A stretch of DNA of 64,000 nucleotides, from contig NZ_JYGT01000009.1 of assembly GCF_000960085.1 (NCBI RefSeq), positions 144,775 through 208,774 of the forward strand. The letters run 5' to 3'. Under the pieces are notes generated by a model that worked only from the letters and a program-made list of their open reading frames with translations, did no database searches and was not told the DNA's origin. The stretch is from Streptococcus infantis (GTDB taxonomy: Bacteria > Bacillota > Bacilli > Lactobacillales > Streptococcaceae). A program made the translations under genes and the position numbers. Every line of letters begins with the position of its first letter. The stretch's first letter is position 1. Below, in pieces: positions 57,224 through 64,000 of this stretch.

Positions 57224-58120
57224 ATGGATTTCACATGGGCAGTCAAATATGCCACTGAATTTTTGGGAACAGCCATCTTGATTATCTTAGGTAATGGTGC
57301 AGTTGCCAACGTTGAACTTAAAGGTACGAAAGGTCACCAAAGTGGCTGGCTCGTTATCGCTGTTGGTTACGGTATGGGGGTTATGATCCCAGCTTTGATG
57401 TTTGGTAACGTTTCTGGTAACCACATCAACCCAGCCTTCACTCTTGGACTTGCAGTTAGCGGTCTCTTTGAATGGGGGCAAGTACCATTTTACATCATTG
57501 CTCAAGTTTTGGGAGCAATCTTCGGACAAGCCTTGGTTGTTGCAACTCACCGTCCATACTACTTGCAAACTGAAAACCCAAATAACATTTTGGGATCTTT
57601 CTCAACTATTTCAAGTTTGGACCATGGTACAAAAGAATCACGCTATGCAGCAACAGTTAACGGATTTATCAATGAGTTCGTCGGTTCATTTGTTCTTTTC
57701 TTTGCAGCTCTTGGTTTGACAAAACTACATTTTGGTGCGGAACTTAAAGCTGTCGCAGAATCTACAGTTCAACAACAAGTTCAGCAAGCTACATTAGCAG
57801 GTCAAAAAATCGCAGAATCAGATGTTAAAAATGCTATCCACAATATTTTTGCACAATCAACAAATGGTTCTTCAGCTGTTGCACACTTGGCACTTGGTTT
57901 CTTGGTAATGGCTTTGGTTACTTCACTTGGAGGACCTTCAGGACCAGGTTTGAACCCAGCTCGTGACTTTGGACCACGTCTTCTTCACGCAGTACTTCCT
58001 AAATCAATCCTTGGTCAACACAAGGGTGATTCAAAATGGTGGTATGCTTGGGTACCAGTAGTTGCACCGATTGCTGCTGCTATTGCCGCTGTAGCACTTT
58101 TCAAATTACTTTACCTATAA
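57224..58120 (+). CDS. Aquaglyceroporin (MIP family, Gla-like)
   Basis: This 298-residue channel has six membrane helices and two NPA pore motifs, NHINPAF (Asn69-Ala71) and GLNPARDFGPR (Asn244-Ala246); the Asp after the second NPAR marks a glycerol-type filter. A ~50-residue hydrophilic, Gln/Ala-rich insertion (residues ~170-215) lies between helices 4 and 5, as in the lactococcal Gla protein, which passes water and glycerol. Codon use is highly biased. AAGGAG precedes the ATG. It is monocistronic; glpK and glpO are not adjacent. Confidence 0.93.
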   Translation: MDFTWAVKYATEFLGTAILIILGNGAVANVELKGTKGHQSGWLVIAVGYGMGVMIPALMFGNVSGNHINPAFTLGLAVSGLFEWGQVPFYIIAQVLGAIFGQALVVATHRPYYLQTENPNNILGSFSTISSLDHGTKESRYAATVNGFINEFVGSFVLFFAALGLTKLHFGAELKAVAESTVQQQVQQATLAGQKIAESDVKNAIHNIFAQSTNGSSAVAHLALGFLVMALVTSLGGPSGPGLNPARDFGPRLLHAVLPKSILGQHKGDSKWWYAWVPVVAPIAAAIAAVALFKLLYL

Positions 58121-58125
58121 TATTT

Positions 58126-58150
58126 AAAAACTGGGTTTTCCCAGTTTTTT
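58126..58150 (+). terminator. Intrinsic terminator after the aquaglyceroporin gene
   Basis: AAAAACTGGG / CCCAGTTTTT around TTTT. Confidence 0.88.
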
Positions 58151-58283
58151 CTTTTTTGTACAGATGTGTCTTTTAGAATTAAAGGGTGAAATCGTCAGAC
58201 TTTTTTCATTTTAAATCAAAAGATGTAAATATGGCAAAAATATGGTAAAATAGAGTATTAAGTAAACGTTAAAAAGGAATATT

Positions 58284-58814
58284 ATGCGTAAAGAAATTGC
58301 ACCTGAATTATATAATTACAATAAATTTCCTGGTCCAGAATTTCATCTATCTGGAGATAAAGTCGAGGCTGAAGGATTTACCTTCAACTTGGTTGAAAAT
58401 AGTAAGGAAGCCTTTGATGCAACAGCTTTTACTCAACGCTTTTCGGAAGTTTTAAACAAGTATGATTATATTGTAGGAGACTGGAGCAATGAGCAGTTGC
58501 GCTTGCGAGGATTCTACAAGAATGAGCGAGCTGAAGAATCTCTCGAGAAAATCAGTCGTTTACAAGATTATCTACTGGAATACTGTAGTTATGGTTGTGC
58601 CTATTTCGTTTTAGAAAATCAGGCGCCGAAACGAGCATCTTTCGACCAGAAGATTCGCAAAAAAGAGGAAGAAAAAGACTCTCGAAGAGGTAAGAAACCT
58701 TCCCAAAACAAGAAAAAAAATCATACAGACAAGAGAAATAGACGTCGTCGAAAAGAGCAAAAACCTCAAAAAGAGGTTAAGGAAGACCGTCATTTTGTTA
58801 TTCGTCAGAAATGA
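58284..58814 (+). CDS. YutD family protein (DUF1027)
   Basis: This 176-residue protein has an N-terminal globular YutD domain (residues ~1-115, with the segment YDYIVGDWSNEQLRLRGFY) and a highly basic, low-complexity C-terminal tail (residues ~120-176: runs of Lys, Arg, Glu and Asn). The tail would bind RNA or be disordered. rlmN follows after 20 bases, a conserved pairing, so a role near ribosome modification or assembly is plausible, though not shown. A TAAAAT promoter (58247-58252) and ribosome site AAAGGAA precede it. Confidence 0.88.
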   Translation: MRKEIAPELYNYNKFPGPEFHLSGDKVEAEGFTFNLVENSKEAFDATAFTQRFSEVLNKYDYIVGDWSNEQLRLRGFYKNERAEESLEKISRLQDYLLEYCSYGCAYFVLENQAPKRASFDQKIRKKEEEKDSRRGKKPSQNKKKNHTDKRNRRRRKEQKPQKEVKEDRHFVIRQK

Positions 58815-58834
58815 CCAAAGAATAAGGAGAAAAG

Positions 58835-59920
58835 ATGAAACCGTCGATTTATAGTTTAACACGCCAAGGCATGCAAGAATGGGTCTTGGAGCAAGGAGAA
58901 AAGAAATTCCGTGCTGATCAGATTTGGGAGTGGCTTTACCGTAAACGTGTTCAGACATTTGAAGAAATGACCAACTTGTCTAAGGATTTGATTGCCAAGC
59001 TCAACGAGCAGTTTGTTGTCAATCCCTTGAAACAACGTATCGTTCAAGAGTCAGCCGATGGAACAGTCAAGTACCTCTTTGAGTTACCAGATGGTATGCT
59101 GATTGAGACTGTACTGATGCGTCAACATTATGGTTTGTCAGTCTGTGTAACCACGCAGGTAGGATGCAATATTGGTTGTACCTTCTGTGCATCAGGTTTG
59201 ATTAAGAAGCAACGTGACCTCAATAACGGAGAAATTGTTGCACAGATTATGTTGGTTCAAAAATATTTTGACGAACGTGGACAAGATGAACGTGTTAGCC
59301 ATATCGTTGTTATGGGTATTGGAGAACCGTTTGACAACTACAATAACGTTTTGAACTTTATCCGTACCATCAATGACGATAAGGGAATGGCAATCGGAGC
59401 TCGCCATATCACTGTTTCAACCTCAGGTTTGGCCCACAAGATTCGCGAGTTTGCTAATGAAGGTGTACAGGTTAACCTTGCTGTCTCACTTCATGCGCCA
59501 AACAATGAACTTCGTTCAAGCATCATGAAGATTAACCGTGCCTTCCCGATTGAAAAACTCTTTGCAGCTATTGAGTATTACATCGAGACAACTAACCGCC
59601 GTGTTACTTTTGAGTACATCATGCTCAATGAAGTTAATGATGGAGTCGAACAAGCGCTTGAGTTGGCAGAATTGCTGAAAAATATCAAGAAATTGTCCTA
59701 TGTCAACTTGATTCCTTACAACCCAGTTAGTGAACATGACCAGTACAGCCGTAGTCCTAAAGAGTGCGTGATGGCCTTCTATGATACGCTCAAGAAGAAA
59801 GGCATCAACTGTGTTGTTCGTCAGGAACATGGTACTGATATCGATGCAGCATGTGGACAATTGCGTTCAAATACCATGAAACGTGATCGCCAAAAAGCAG
59901 TAGCTGAAGTAAATCCATAA
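58835..59920 (+). CDS. rlmN: Dual-specificity 23S rRNA/tRNA adenine-C2 methyltransferase RlmN
   Basis: RlmN is a radical-SAM enzyme that methylates C2 of A2503 in 23S rRNA and A37 in some tRNAs. The 361-residue protein has an N-terminal helical domain, the cluster motif CNIGCTFC (Cys111, Cys115, Cys118), GIGEPFDNY and the C-terminal region [10 protein letters not shown] with the methyl-carrier Cys. Cfr-type resistance features are not apparent; the gene is in the normal core position. A vanZ-like gene starts 1 base after the stop. Confidence 0.96.
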   Translation: MKPSIYSLTRQGMQEWVLEQGEKKFRADQIWEWLYRKRVQTFEEMTNLSKDLIAKLNEQFVVNPLKQRIVQESADGTVKYLFELPDGMLIETVLMRQHYGLSVCVTTQVGCNIGCTFCASGLIKKQRDLNNGEIVAQIMLVQKYFDERGQDERVSHIVVMGIGEPFDNYNNVLNFIRTINDDKGMAIGARHITVSTSGLAHKIREFANEGVQVNLAVSLHAPNNELRSSIMKINRAFPIEKLFAAIEYYIETTNRRVTFEYIMLNEVNDGVEQALELAELLKNIKKLSYVNLIPYNPVSEHDQYSRSPKECVMAFYDTLKKKGINCVVRQEHGTDIDAACGQLRSNTMKRDRQKAVAEVNP

Positions 59921-59921
59921 G

Positions 59922-60416
59922 ATGAAACAAAAAAAATTACTAAGCTTGGGAGTCGTGCTATACAGTCTTTGTATCGTCTGTTTTTGCTTTACTCCCCAGC
60001 CTCAACTTCCTACAGGAGTGGAAACTCCAGGTATTCAAACTTTTGGACGCCTGGTTTTTCTTTTGACCCCTTTTAACTCCCTTTGGAATCTGGGAGAAGT
60101 AACCAGCCTTTTACAGCTGTTTTGGATTTTTTTGCAAAACGCCTTAAATATCCTCTTGCTCTTCCCATTGATTTTCCAGCTTCTCTATCTTATACCTGCT
60201 CTAAGAAAAACGAAGAAAGTGATTTTGTTTAGCTTTTTATTGAGCTTGAGCATCGAGTGTACGCAACTAATTTTAGATTTTTTCTTTGATTTTAACAGGG
60301 TATTTGAGATTGATGATTTATGGACCAATACTTTGGGTGGCTACCTGGCTTGGGTCCTTTATAAACTACTACATAGAAACAAGATAAGGAATAAGAATGA
60401 GTATCTTAGAAGTTAA
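59922..60416 (+). CDS. VanZ family membrane protein
   Basis: This 164-residue protein has four membrane helices and the family motifs FGRLVFLLTPFNSLWNLGEV near residue 43 and the C-terminal RVFEIDDLWTNTLGGYLAW with conserved Asp residues. VanZ proteins can confer low-level teicoplanin resistance, and pneumococcal and enterococcal members also affect susceptibility to lipoglycopeptides, but most are chromosomal genes of unknown role. It begins 1 base after rlmN and overlaps the ABC-F start by 20 bases, so all are one operon. This is not evidence of acquired resistance. Confidence 0.88.
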   Translation: MKQKKLLSLGVVLYSLCIVCFCFTPQPQLPTGVETPGIQTFGRLVFLLTPFNSLWNLGEVTSLLQLFWIFLQNALNILLLFPLIFQLLYLIPALRKTKKVILFSFLLSLSIECTQLILDFFFDFNRVFEIDDLWTNTLGGYLAWVLYKLLHRNKIRNKNEYLRS

Positions 60417-61938
60417 GAATTTGAGTCACGGTTTTGGAGACCGTGCGATTTTTGAAGACGTGTCTTTCCGTCTCCTCAAGGGTGAACACATCGGCTTAGT
60501 CGGTGCCAATGGTGAGGGGAAATCAACCTTTATGAGCATCGTGACTGGTAAAATGCTACCTGATGAAGGTAAGGTGGAATGGTCTAAATACGTGACAGCA
60601 GGTTACCTGGACCAGCATGCTGTGCTCAAAGAAGGTCAAACCGTACGTGATGTTCTTCGCACTGCCTTTGACGAATTATTCAAAGCCGAAGCTCGCATCA
60701 ATGATCTCTACATGGAAATGGCAGAAGATGGGGCTGATATTGATTCCTTAATGGAGGAAGTCGGAGAACTGCAAGACCGTTTGGAAAGCCGTGATTTCTA
60801 TACCTTGGATGCTAAGATTGACGAAGTCGCGCGTGCTCTTGGTGTCATGGACTTTGGGATGGACACAGATGTAACAGCTTTGTCAGGTGGACAAAGAACC
60901 AAGGTGCTTTTAGCCAAACTTCTTCTTGAAAAGCCAGATATCTTGCTTCTGGACGAGCCGACTAACTATCTAGATGCTGAACATATTGACTGGCTCAAGC
61001 GTTATCTTCAGAACTATGAGAATGCCTTTGTTCTTATTTCGCACGATATTCCTTTCCTCAACGATGTAATCAATATCGTCTATCACGTTGAAAATCAACA
61101 GTTGACACGCTATTCAGGCAATTACTACCAGTTCCAAGAAGTCTATGCCATGAAGAAATCGCAACTGGAAGCAGCCTATGAGCGTCAACAGAAAGAAATT
61201 GCGGATCTCAAGGACTTTGTGGCTCGAAACAAAGCACGTGTCGCAACGCGTAACATGGCCATGTCTCGTCAGAAAAAATTGGACAAGATGGATATCATCG
61301 AGCTTCAAAGTGAGAAACCAAAGCCGTCCTTTGAATTCAAAACTGCTCGTACACCTGGACGATTTATCTTCCAAGCCAAGGATTTGCAGATTGGGTATGA
61401 CCGTCCTCTTACTAAACCATTAAATCTGACCTTTGAACGCAATCAAAAGGTTGCCATTATTGGTGCTAACGGTATCGGGAAAACAACACTTTTGAAGAGT
61501 CTCTTGGGGATTATTCCTCCAATTGCTGGGGAGGTTGAACGTGGGGACTATCTAGAACTCGGCTACTTTGAGCAAGAAGTGGAAGGAGGCAATCGTCAGA
61601 CACCACTGGAAGCAGTTTGGAATGCCTTTCCGGCGCTCAATCAAGCAGAGGTCCGTGCAGCTCTTGCCCGCTGTGGTTTGACGACTAAACACATTGAAAG
61701 TCAGGTTCAGGTCTTGTCAGGTGGGGAGCAAGCCAAGGTGCGTTTCTGTCTCTTGATGAACCGTGAGAACAATGTCCTTGTTCTAGACGAACCTACTAAC
61801 CACTTAGATGTGGATGCCAAGGATGAACTCAAACGTGCTTTGAAAGAATACAAGGGTTCTATCCTCATGGTTTGCCATGAACCAGACTTCTATGAAGGAT
61901 GGATGGATCAAATCTGGGATTTCAATGAGTTAACATAA
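60397..61938 (+). CDS. ABC-F family ATPase (YkpA/YbiT type)
   Basis: This 513-residue soluble protein has two ABC domains: Walker A GANGEGKST and GANGIGKTT, signatures LSGGQRTKV and LSGGEQAKV, and Walker B LLLDEPTNYLD and LVLDEPTNHLD. The two domains are linked by a helical arm (residues ~240-300, MKKSQLEAAYERQQKEI) that contacts the ribosomal P-site tRNA. There are no membrane helices, so it is a translation factor, not a transporter. The second H-loop is VCHEPDF. The similarity is to YkpA/YbiT rather than to antibiotic-protection subfamilies. It overlaps vanZ by 20 bases. Confidence 0.92.
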   Translation: MSILEVKNLSHGFGDRAIFEDVSFRLLKGEHIGLVGANGEGKSTFMSIVTGKMLPDEGKVEWSKYVTAGYLDQHAVLKEGQTVRDVLRTAFDELFKAEARINDLYMEMAEDGADIDSLMEEVGELQDRLESRDFYTLDAKIDEVARALGVMDFGMDTDVTALSGGQRTKVLLAKLLLEKPDILLLDEPTNYLDAEHIDWLKRYLQNYENAFVLISHDIPFLNDVINIVYHVENQQLTRYSGNYYQFQEVYAMKKSQLEAAYERQQKEIADLKDFVARNKARVATRNMAMSRQKKLDKMDIIELQSEKPKPSFEFKTARTPGRFIFQAKDLQIGYDRPLTKPLNLTFERNQKVAIIGANGIGKTTLLKSLLGIIPPIAGEVERGDYLELGYFEQEVEGGNRQTPLEAVWNAFPALNQAEVRAALARCGLTTKHIESQVQVLSGGEQAKVRFCLLMNRENNVLVLDEPTNHLDVDAKDELKRALKEYKGSILMVCHEPDFYEGWMDQIWDFNELT

Positions 61939-61966
61939 AAAGAGAATTCCATAAAACTAGAATAGG

Positions 61967-61999
61967 AAAAAGCCAGGTCTGTGTGACTTGGCTTTTTGG
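61967..61999. terminator. Bidirectional terminator between the ABC-F and zinc-ribbon genes
   Basis: AAAAAGCCAGGTC / GACTTGGCTTTTT with loop TGTGT; usable on both strands. Confidence 0.88.
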
Positions 62000-62239
62000 C
62001 TAGTAATTCAAATAGGTTTCAATCTCAGATTTTTGGATTTCTTTACCGTAGTGACAAATCGGGCAAGAAACGAAATAAGTTTTTCCGTAAGGAAAGAGTG
62101 GAATCCAGTAAAGAGTAAACTTACGTCCGTATTCTGTAATTTCCCAAGTATCAACATTGTTACAATGACCGCATTCGATAGTAGTCTGTGTATGTCCCAA
62201 TACTTTTTGGTAACCTTTTGACCCCCAAAATAGAATCAT
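62000..62239 (-). CDS. Small zinc-ribbon protein
   Basis: This 79-residue protein has two CxxC pairs, CGHC near residue 23 and CPIC near residue 59, forming one zinc ribbon around a hydrophobic middle (RKFTLYWIPLFPYGKTYF). The short hydrophobic stretch before the second pair is typical of the zinc_ribbon_15-like group. No function is known. AAGGAG lies 6-7 bases before the ATG, in the 27-base gap after slrA, so the two are co-transcribed with slrA first. Confidence 0.85.
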   Translation of the reverse strand: MILFWGSKGYQKVLGHTQTTIECGHCNNVDTWEITEYGRKFTLYWIPLFPYGKTYFVSCPICHYGKEIQKSEIETYLNY

Positions 62240-62266
62240 TTTTACATCTCCTTATAGTTAATGGTG

Positions 62267-63073
62267 TTATTGTTTACTGAAATCGTAGTCTTTAACAATT
62301 TCGATACTATCGATAGTGATAGCAGTAGTTGGTTTATCTTTTTCGTCTTTTTCAGCCTTGGCAATTTTATCTACTACATCCATCCCATCAATGACTTGAC
62401 CAAAGACGGGGTGTTTCCCATCAAGAGTTGGATTTCCACCTTCTTTGTAGGCTTCGATAATTTTCTTAGGATAGCTATTTGTAGGAAGTTTAGCTGAATA
62501 GTCTGTTGTACTTTGGTTGATGAAGAACTGGCTACCATTTGAGCTTGGTTGACCAGTATTGGCCATAGATAGGGAACCGCGGATATTATAGAGGTATGGA
62601 GAGATTTCGTTTTTGAAACCTGTTCCCTTGTCCTTGGTTTTGTCTTTATCGTGCCAGATAGATTCTCCACCTGTTCCATCTCCCTTAGGATCTCCAGTTT
62701 GTACCATAAATCCATCAATCACACGGTGGAAAGTCACACCATTGTAGTAACCTTCTTTTGCATGAGTAAGGAAGTTTTCAACTGCAAGAGGCGCTAGCTT
62801 TGGAAAAAGTTTGATACGAATATCACCCAAACTTGTGTGAAGGATAGCTTCAGCCTCATCTTCAGCTACTTCCTTAGAAAGTTGAGGGAAGTTAGCATTT
62901 TCGTTTGTTAAGGCGTCTTTCAAATCTTTTTCTGCTTGTGCAGCAGCTTTCGAACTCTCTTCAGCAGCAATTTTAGAATCCACGTAATCATCACCACGAA
63001 GTGCACGTTGGATGCTTGTGCATCCACCAAGAGCAAAAGTTGAAATGAGTAGTAGTGTAGCTAATTTTTTCAT
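62267..63073 (-). CDS. slrA: Cyclophilin-type peptidyl-prolyl isomerase lipoprotein SlrA
   Basis: This 268-residue surface lipoprotein has a signal peptide with lipobox LGGC (Cys18 lipidated), an Ala/Glu/Lys-rich helical linker (residues ~35-75) and a cyclophilin domain (residues ~77-265) with [15 protein letters not shown] and the core GSQFFIN. Pneumococcal SlrA folds secreted proteins at the membrane-wall interface and promotes colonisation. The start at 63073 is selected for its AAAGGAC ribosome site and immediate signal peptide; the longer frame upstream has none. It is followed by the zinc-ribbon gene in the same operon. Confidence 0.94.
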   Translation of the reverse strand: MKKLATLLLISTFALGGCTSIQRALRGDDYVDSKIAAEESSKAAAQAEKDLKDALTNENANFPQLSKEVAEDEAEAILHTSLGDIRIKLFPKLAPLAVENFLTHAKEGYYNGVTFHRVIDGFMVQTGDPKGDGTGGESIWHDKDKTKDKGTGFKNEISPYLYNIRGSLSMANTGQPSSNGSQFFINQSTTDYSAKLPTNSYPKKIIEAYKEGGNPTLDGKHPVFGQVIDGMDVVDKIAKAEKDEKDKPTTAITIDSIEIVKDYDFSKQ

Positions 63074-63191
63074 ATTAGTCCTTTCAAAAATCATTTTTAC
63101 TATTGTACCGTAAAAGAAAGGGGATTTCAAATGTAAGTGGTTGGTGTACATATAAGCCACTGGAAAAATGATGGTACGAAATTTCTACAGT

Positions 63192-63219
63192 CAAAAAATC
63201 AACCAGCTTTGGTTGATTA
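63192..63219 (-). terminator. Terminator ending the XRE/decayed-gene unit
   Basis: Minus-strand TAATCAACC / GGTTGATT with loop AAAGCT and a run of six T. Confidence 0.85.
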
Positions 63220-63241
63220 AAGATTCTTTTTAGGATGGAGG

Positions 63242-63427
63242 TCAATGATTACTTGATTCTATTCGGCGGACTTCATCTTGGAGAGTCCAGTAACCCCCTT
63301 CTTTTTAAGAATATTCCTTTTCATGGTAGCATAGCCTTTTTCAACAAGCGTATCTAAATATTTTGGGATATCAATGCCATAAGAATTACTATATTTTCAA
63401 AGGATTTTTCTTTTGGCTTCAATTCCT
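63242..63427 (-). pseudogene. Decayed gene fragment with at least two frameshifts
   Basis: Three minus-strand frames join into a protein-like sequence: ELKPKEKSFEN, then SYGIDIPKYLDTLVEKGYA and TMKRNILK, then EGGYWTLQDEVRRIESSNH with TGA. Shifts fall near 63385-63390 and in the run near 63294-63303. The pieces look like the C-terminal part of a globular protein of unknown family. No intact start or upstream part is visible. It occupies most of the 390-base gap between slrA and the XRE gene. Confidence 0.6.
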
Positions 63428-63465
63428 AATTAATCAATGAACTTAATACTAGGTCTCGAAAAGAA

Positions 63466-63690
63466 TTATGCTTCCTCTTTTTGTCTGAGTTCAAAGAGGT
63501 CTTCTACTTTCAGATTAAAAACTTGAGCAATTTTAAGAGCCATTTCCAGCGAAGGATTGTAACGGTTATTTTCCAAGTGAAGAATTGTCTCGCGTCGCAT
63601 GCCGATGAGGTCGGCTAACTCCTGCTGGGTCATGCCTGTGGACTCACGAACAGATTTGAGATTAGTAATAATATTGCTTTCTTTGGACAT
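63466..63690 (-). CDS. XRE-family HTH regulator
   Basis: This 74-residue single-domain Cro/C1-type regulator has HTH residues ~20-60 (MTQQELADLIGMRRETILHLENNRYNPSLE), of the YgzD/YozG kind. It lies 2 bases after the membrane-protein gene on the same strand, and its ribosome site GAGAGGA lies inside that gene. Such pairs are common in Gram-positive bacteria: a small XRE protein with a small integral membrane partner of the DUF2178/DUF3796 kind, presumed to form a membrane-linked regulatory unit. The target is not known; autoregulation is probable. Confidence 0.9.
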   Translation of the reverse strand: MSKESNIITNLKSVRESTGMTQQELADLIGMRRETILHLENNRYNPSLEMALKIAQVFNLKVEDLFELRQKEEA

Positions 63691-63692
63691 AC

Positions 63693-64000
63693 TTATCCTC
63701 TCCGTTCCAAGATAAGATAGACAACCGCAAAGATGAAAATCAAGGCAGCTATGCTAATAAAGATCTGGCCCATGTAAAGAGTGAGAGACCCCATATACCC
63801 AATGATAACTGCTAGAATCATCAGTGCGCCTAGTATAAAAACAAACATTAAGCTTGCTGCCTTTGCTAAATTAGCATAAAAGCGTTCGTCCGGAGTTTCC
63901 TTGACATTTTTCAAACAGAAAAAACCAAATACAATCACTTCAATAACGAGGCCAATTCCCAAAATCCATTCTTTAATACCAGAACTTTCGCTTGGGGTCG
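63693..64000 (-). CDS. Small membrane protein partnered with the XRE regulator (5' part outside window)
   Basis: The visible ~100 residues contain three hydrophobic segments (GIGLVIEVIVFGFFCLKN, ASLMFVFILGALMILAVIIGY and IFISIAALIFIFAVVYLILERRG). The frame stays open to the window edge (…SESSGIKEWIL precedes the first helix), so the true start lies beyond 64000; an internal TTG at 63962 is not a convincing start. It is two bases upstream of the XRE gene and is likely its membrane partner. Confidence 0.78.
   Translation of the reverse strand, partial: TPSESSGIKEWILGIGLVIEVIVFGFFCLKNVKETPDERFYANLAKAASLMFVFILGALMILAVIIGYMGSLTLYMGQIFISIAALIFIFAVVYLILERRG

Noticed and set aside
59922..60416. VanZ as a sign of acquired glycopeptide resistance
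   Set aside because: No van ligase, dehydrogenase or transposon is near; it sits in a conserved core operon.
63100..63240. BOX or RUP type pneumococcal repeat in the gap
   Set aside because: I could not match the known repeat modules; the region holds only a terminator and the end of the decayed gene.

Overview
This is a low-GC Bacillota chromosome segment, almost certainly from a Streptococcus of the mitis group (oralis/infantis/gordonii-like rather than S. pneumoniae itself). The evidence is the gyrB-ezrA pair, the streptococcal RodA, PgdA and SlrA proteins, a tmRNA with the tag AKNNTSYALAA, the fruR-fruK-fruA operon followed by ftsK, and many conserved streptococcal proteins of unknown function. 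Local gene order matches pneumococcus in blocks, but the blocks are joined differently. No insertion sequence, prophage, CRISPR array or rRNA operon is visible. This is core chromosome with dense operons and short intergenic regions.

Layout. 1-12.6 kb: end of folD, an unknown gene, nnrD, a small gene on the minus strand, a DinG-type exonuclease/helicase, rodA, a DJ-1 protein, a HAD protein, gyrB-ezrA and pgdA (DNA topology, division ring control and wall modification). 12.6-21 kb: the L20-leader-controlled infC-rpmI-rplT operon, gloA, a membrane protein, dnaE, pfkA and pyk. 21-22.2 kb (minus): a candidate structured small RNA, tRNA-Thr and plsC. 22.3-32.8 kb: a P-type ATPase, trmK-nif3-oxidoreductase, galE, ferredoxin (minus), a LysM protein with cmk, a YjdM/PhnA-like protein, a Pr6Pr protein and pdxST. 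32.8-34 kb (minus): hemolysin III and DUF1836. 34-43 kb: acetyltransferase/ogt/ArsC-like, an amino-acid ABC transporter, trxB, rlmB and def (minus), a CapA-like phosphatase, a Cof phosphatase, an SGNH hydrolase and tmRNA. 43-51 kb: Nramp transporter, tRNA-Ser (minus), fructose operon, ftsK. 51-62 kb: cysteine desulfurase-thiI, a three-gene esterase/esterase/ATP-grasp operon, aquaglyceroporin, yutD-rlmN-vanZ-ABC-F. 62-64 kb (minus): zinc ribbon, SlrA, a decayed gene, and an XRE regulator with a membrane partner cut by the window edge.

The most striking pattern is in the promoters. At least seven protein genes (dinG, a HAD protein, pgdA, a P-type ATPase, ferredoxin, rlmB, ftsK) have a -10 element, usually the extended form TGnTATRAT, only 6-8 bases before the start codon and no ribosome binding site. 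Transcription should therefore begin at or within two bases of the start codon, giving leaderless mRNAs. The same arrangement precedes a 13-codon ORF upstream of the Nramp gene and possibly a 17-codon ORF overlapping the pfkA start.

Other points of note are an infC start that is best read as AUA, a small RNA carrying a perfect Shine-Dalgarno sequence without a start codon, 10-bp-phased operator repeats plus a cre at the fructose promoter, a P-type ATPase with Lys in place of the membrane Glu, a HAD protein lacking its acid/base Asp, and the uncharacterised esterase/esterase/ATP-grasp operon.
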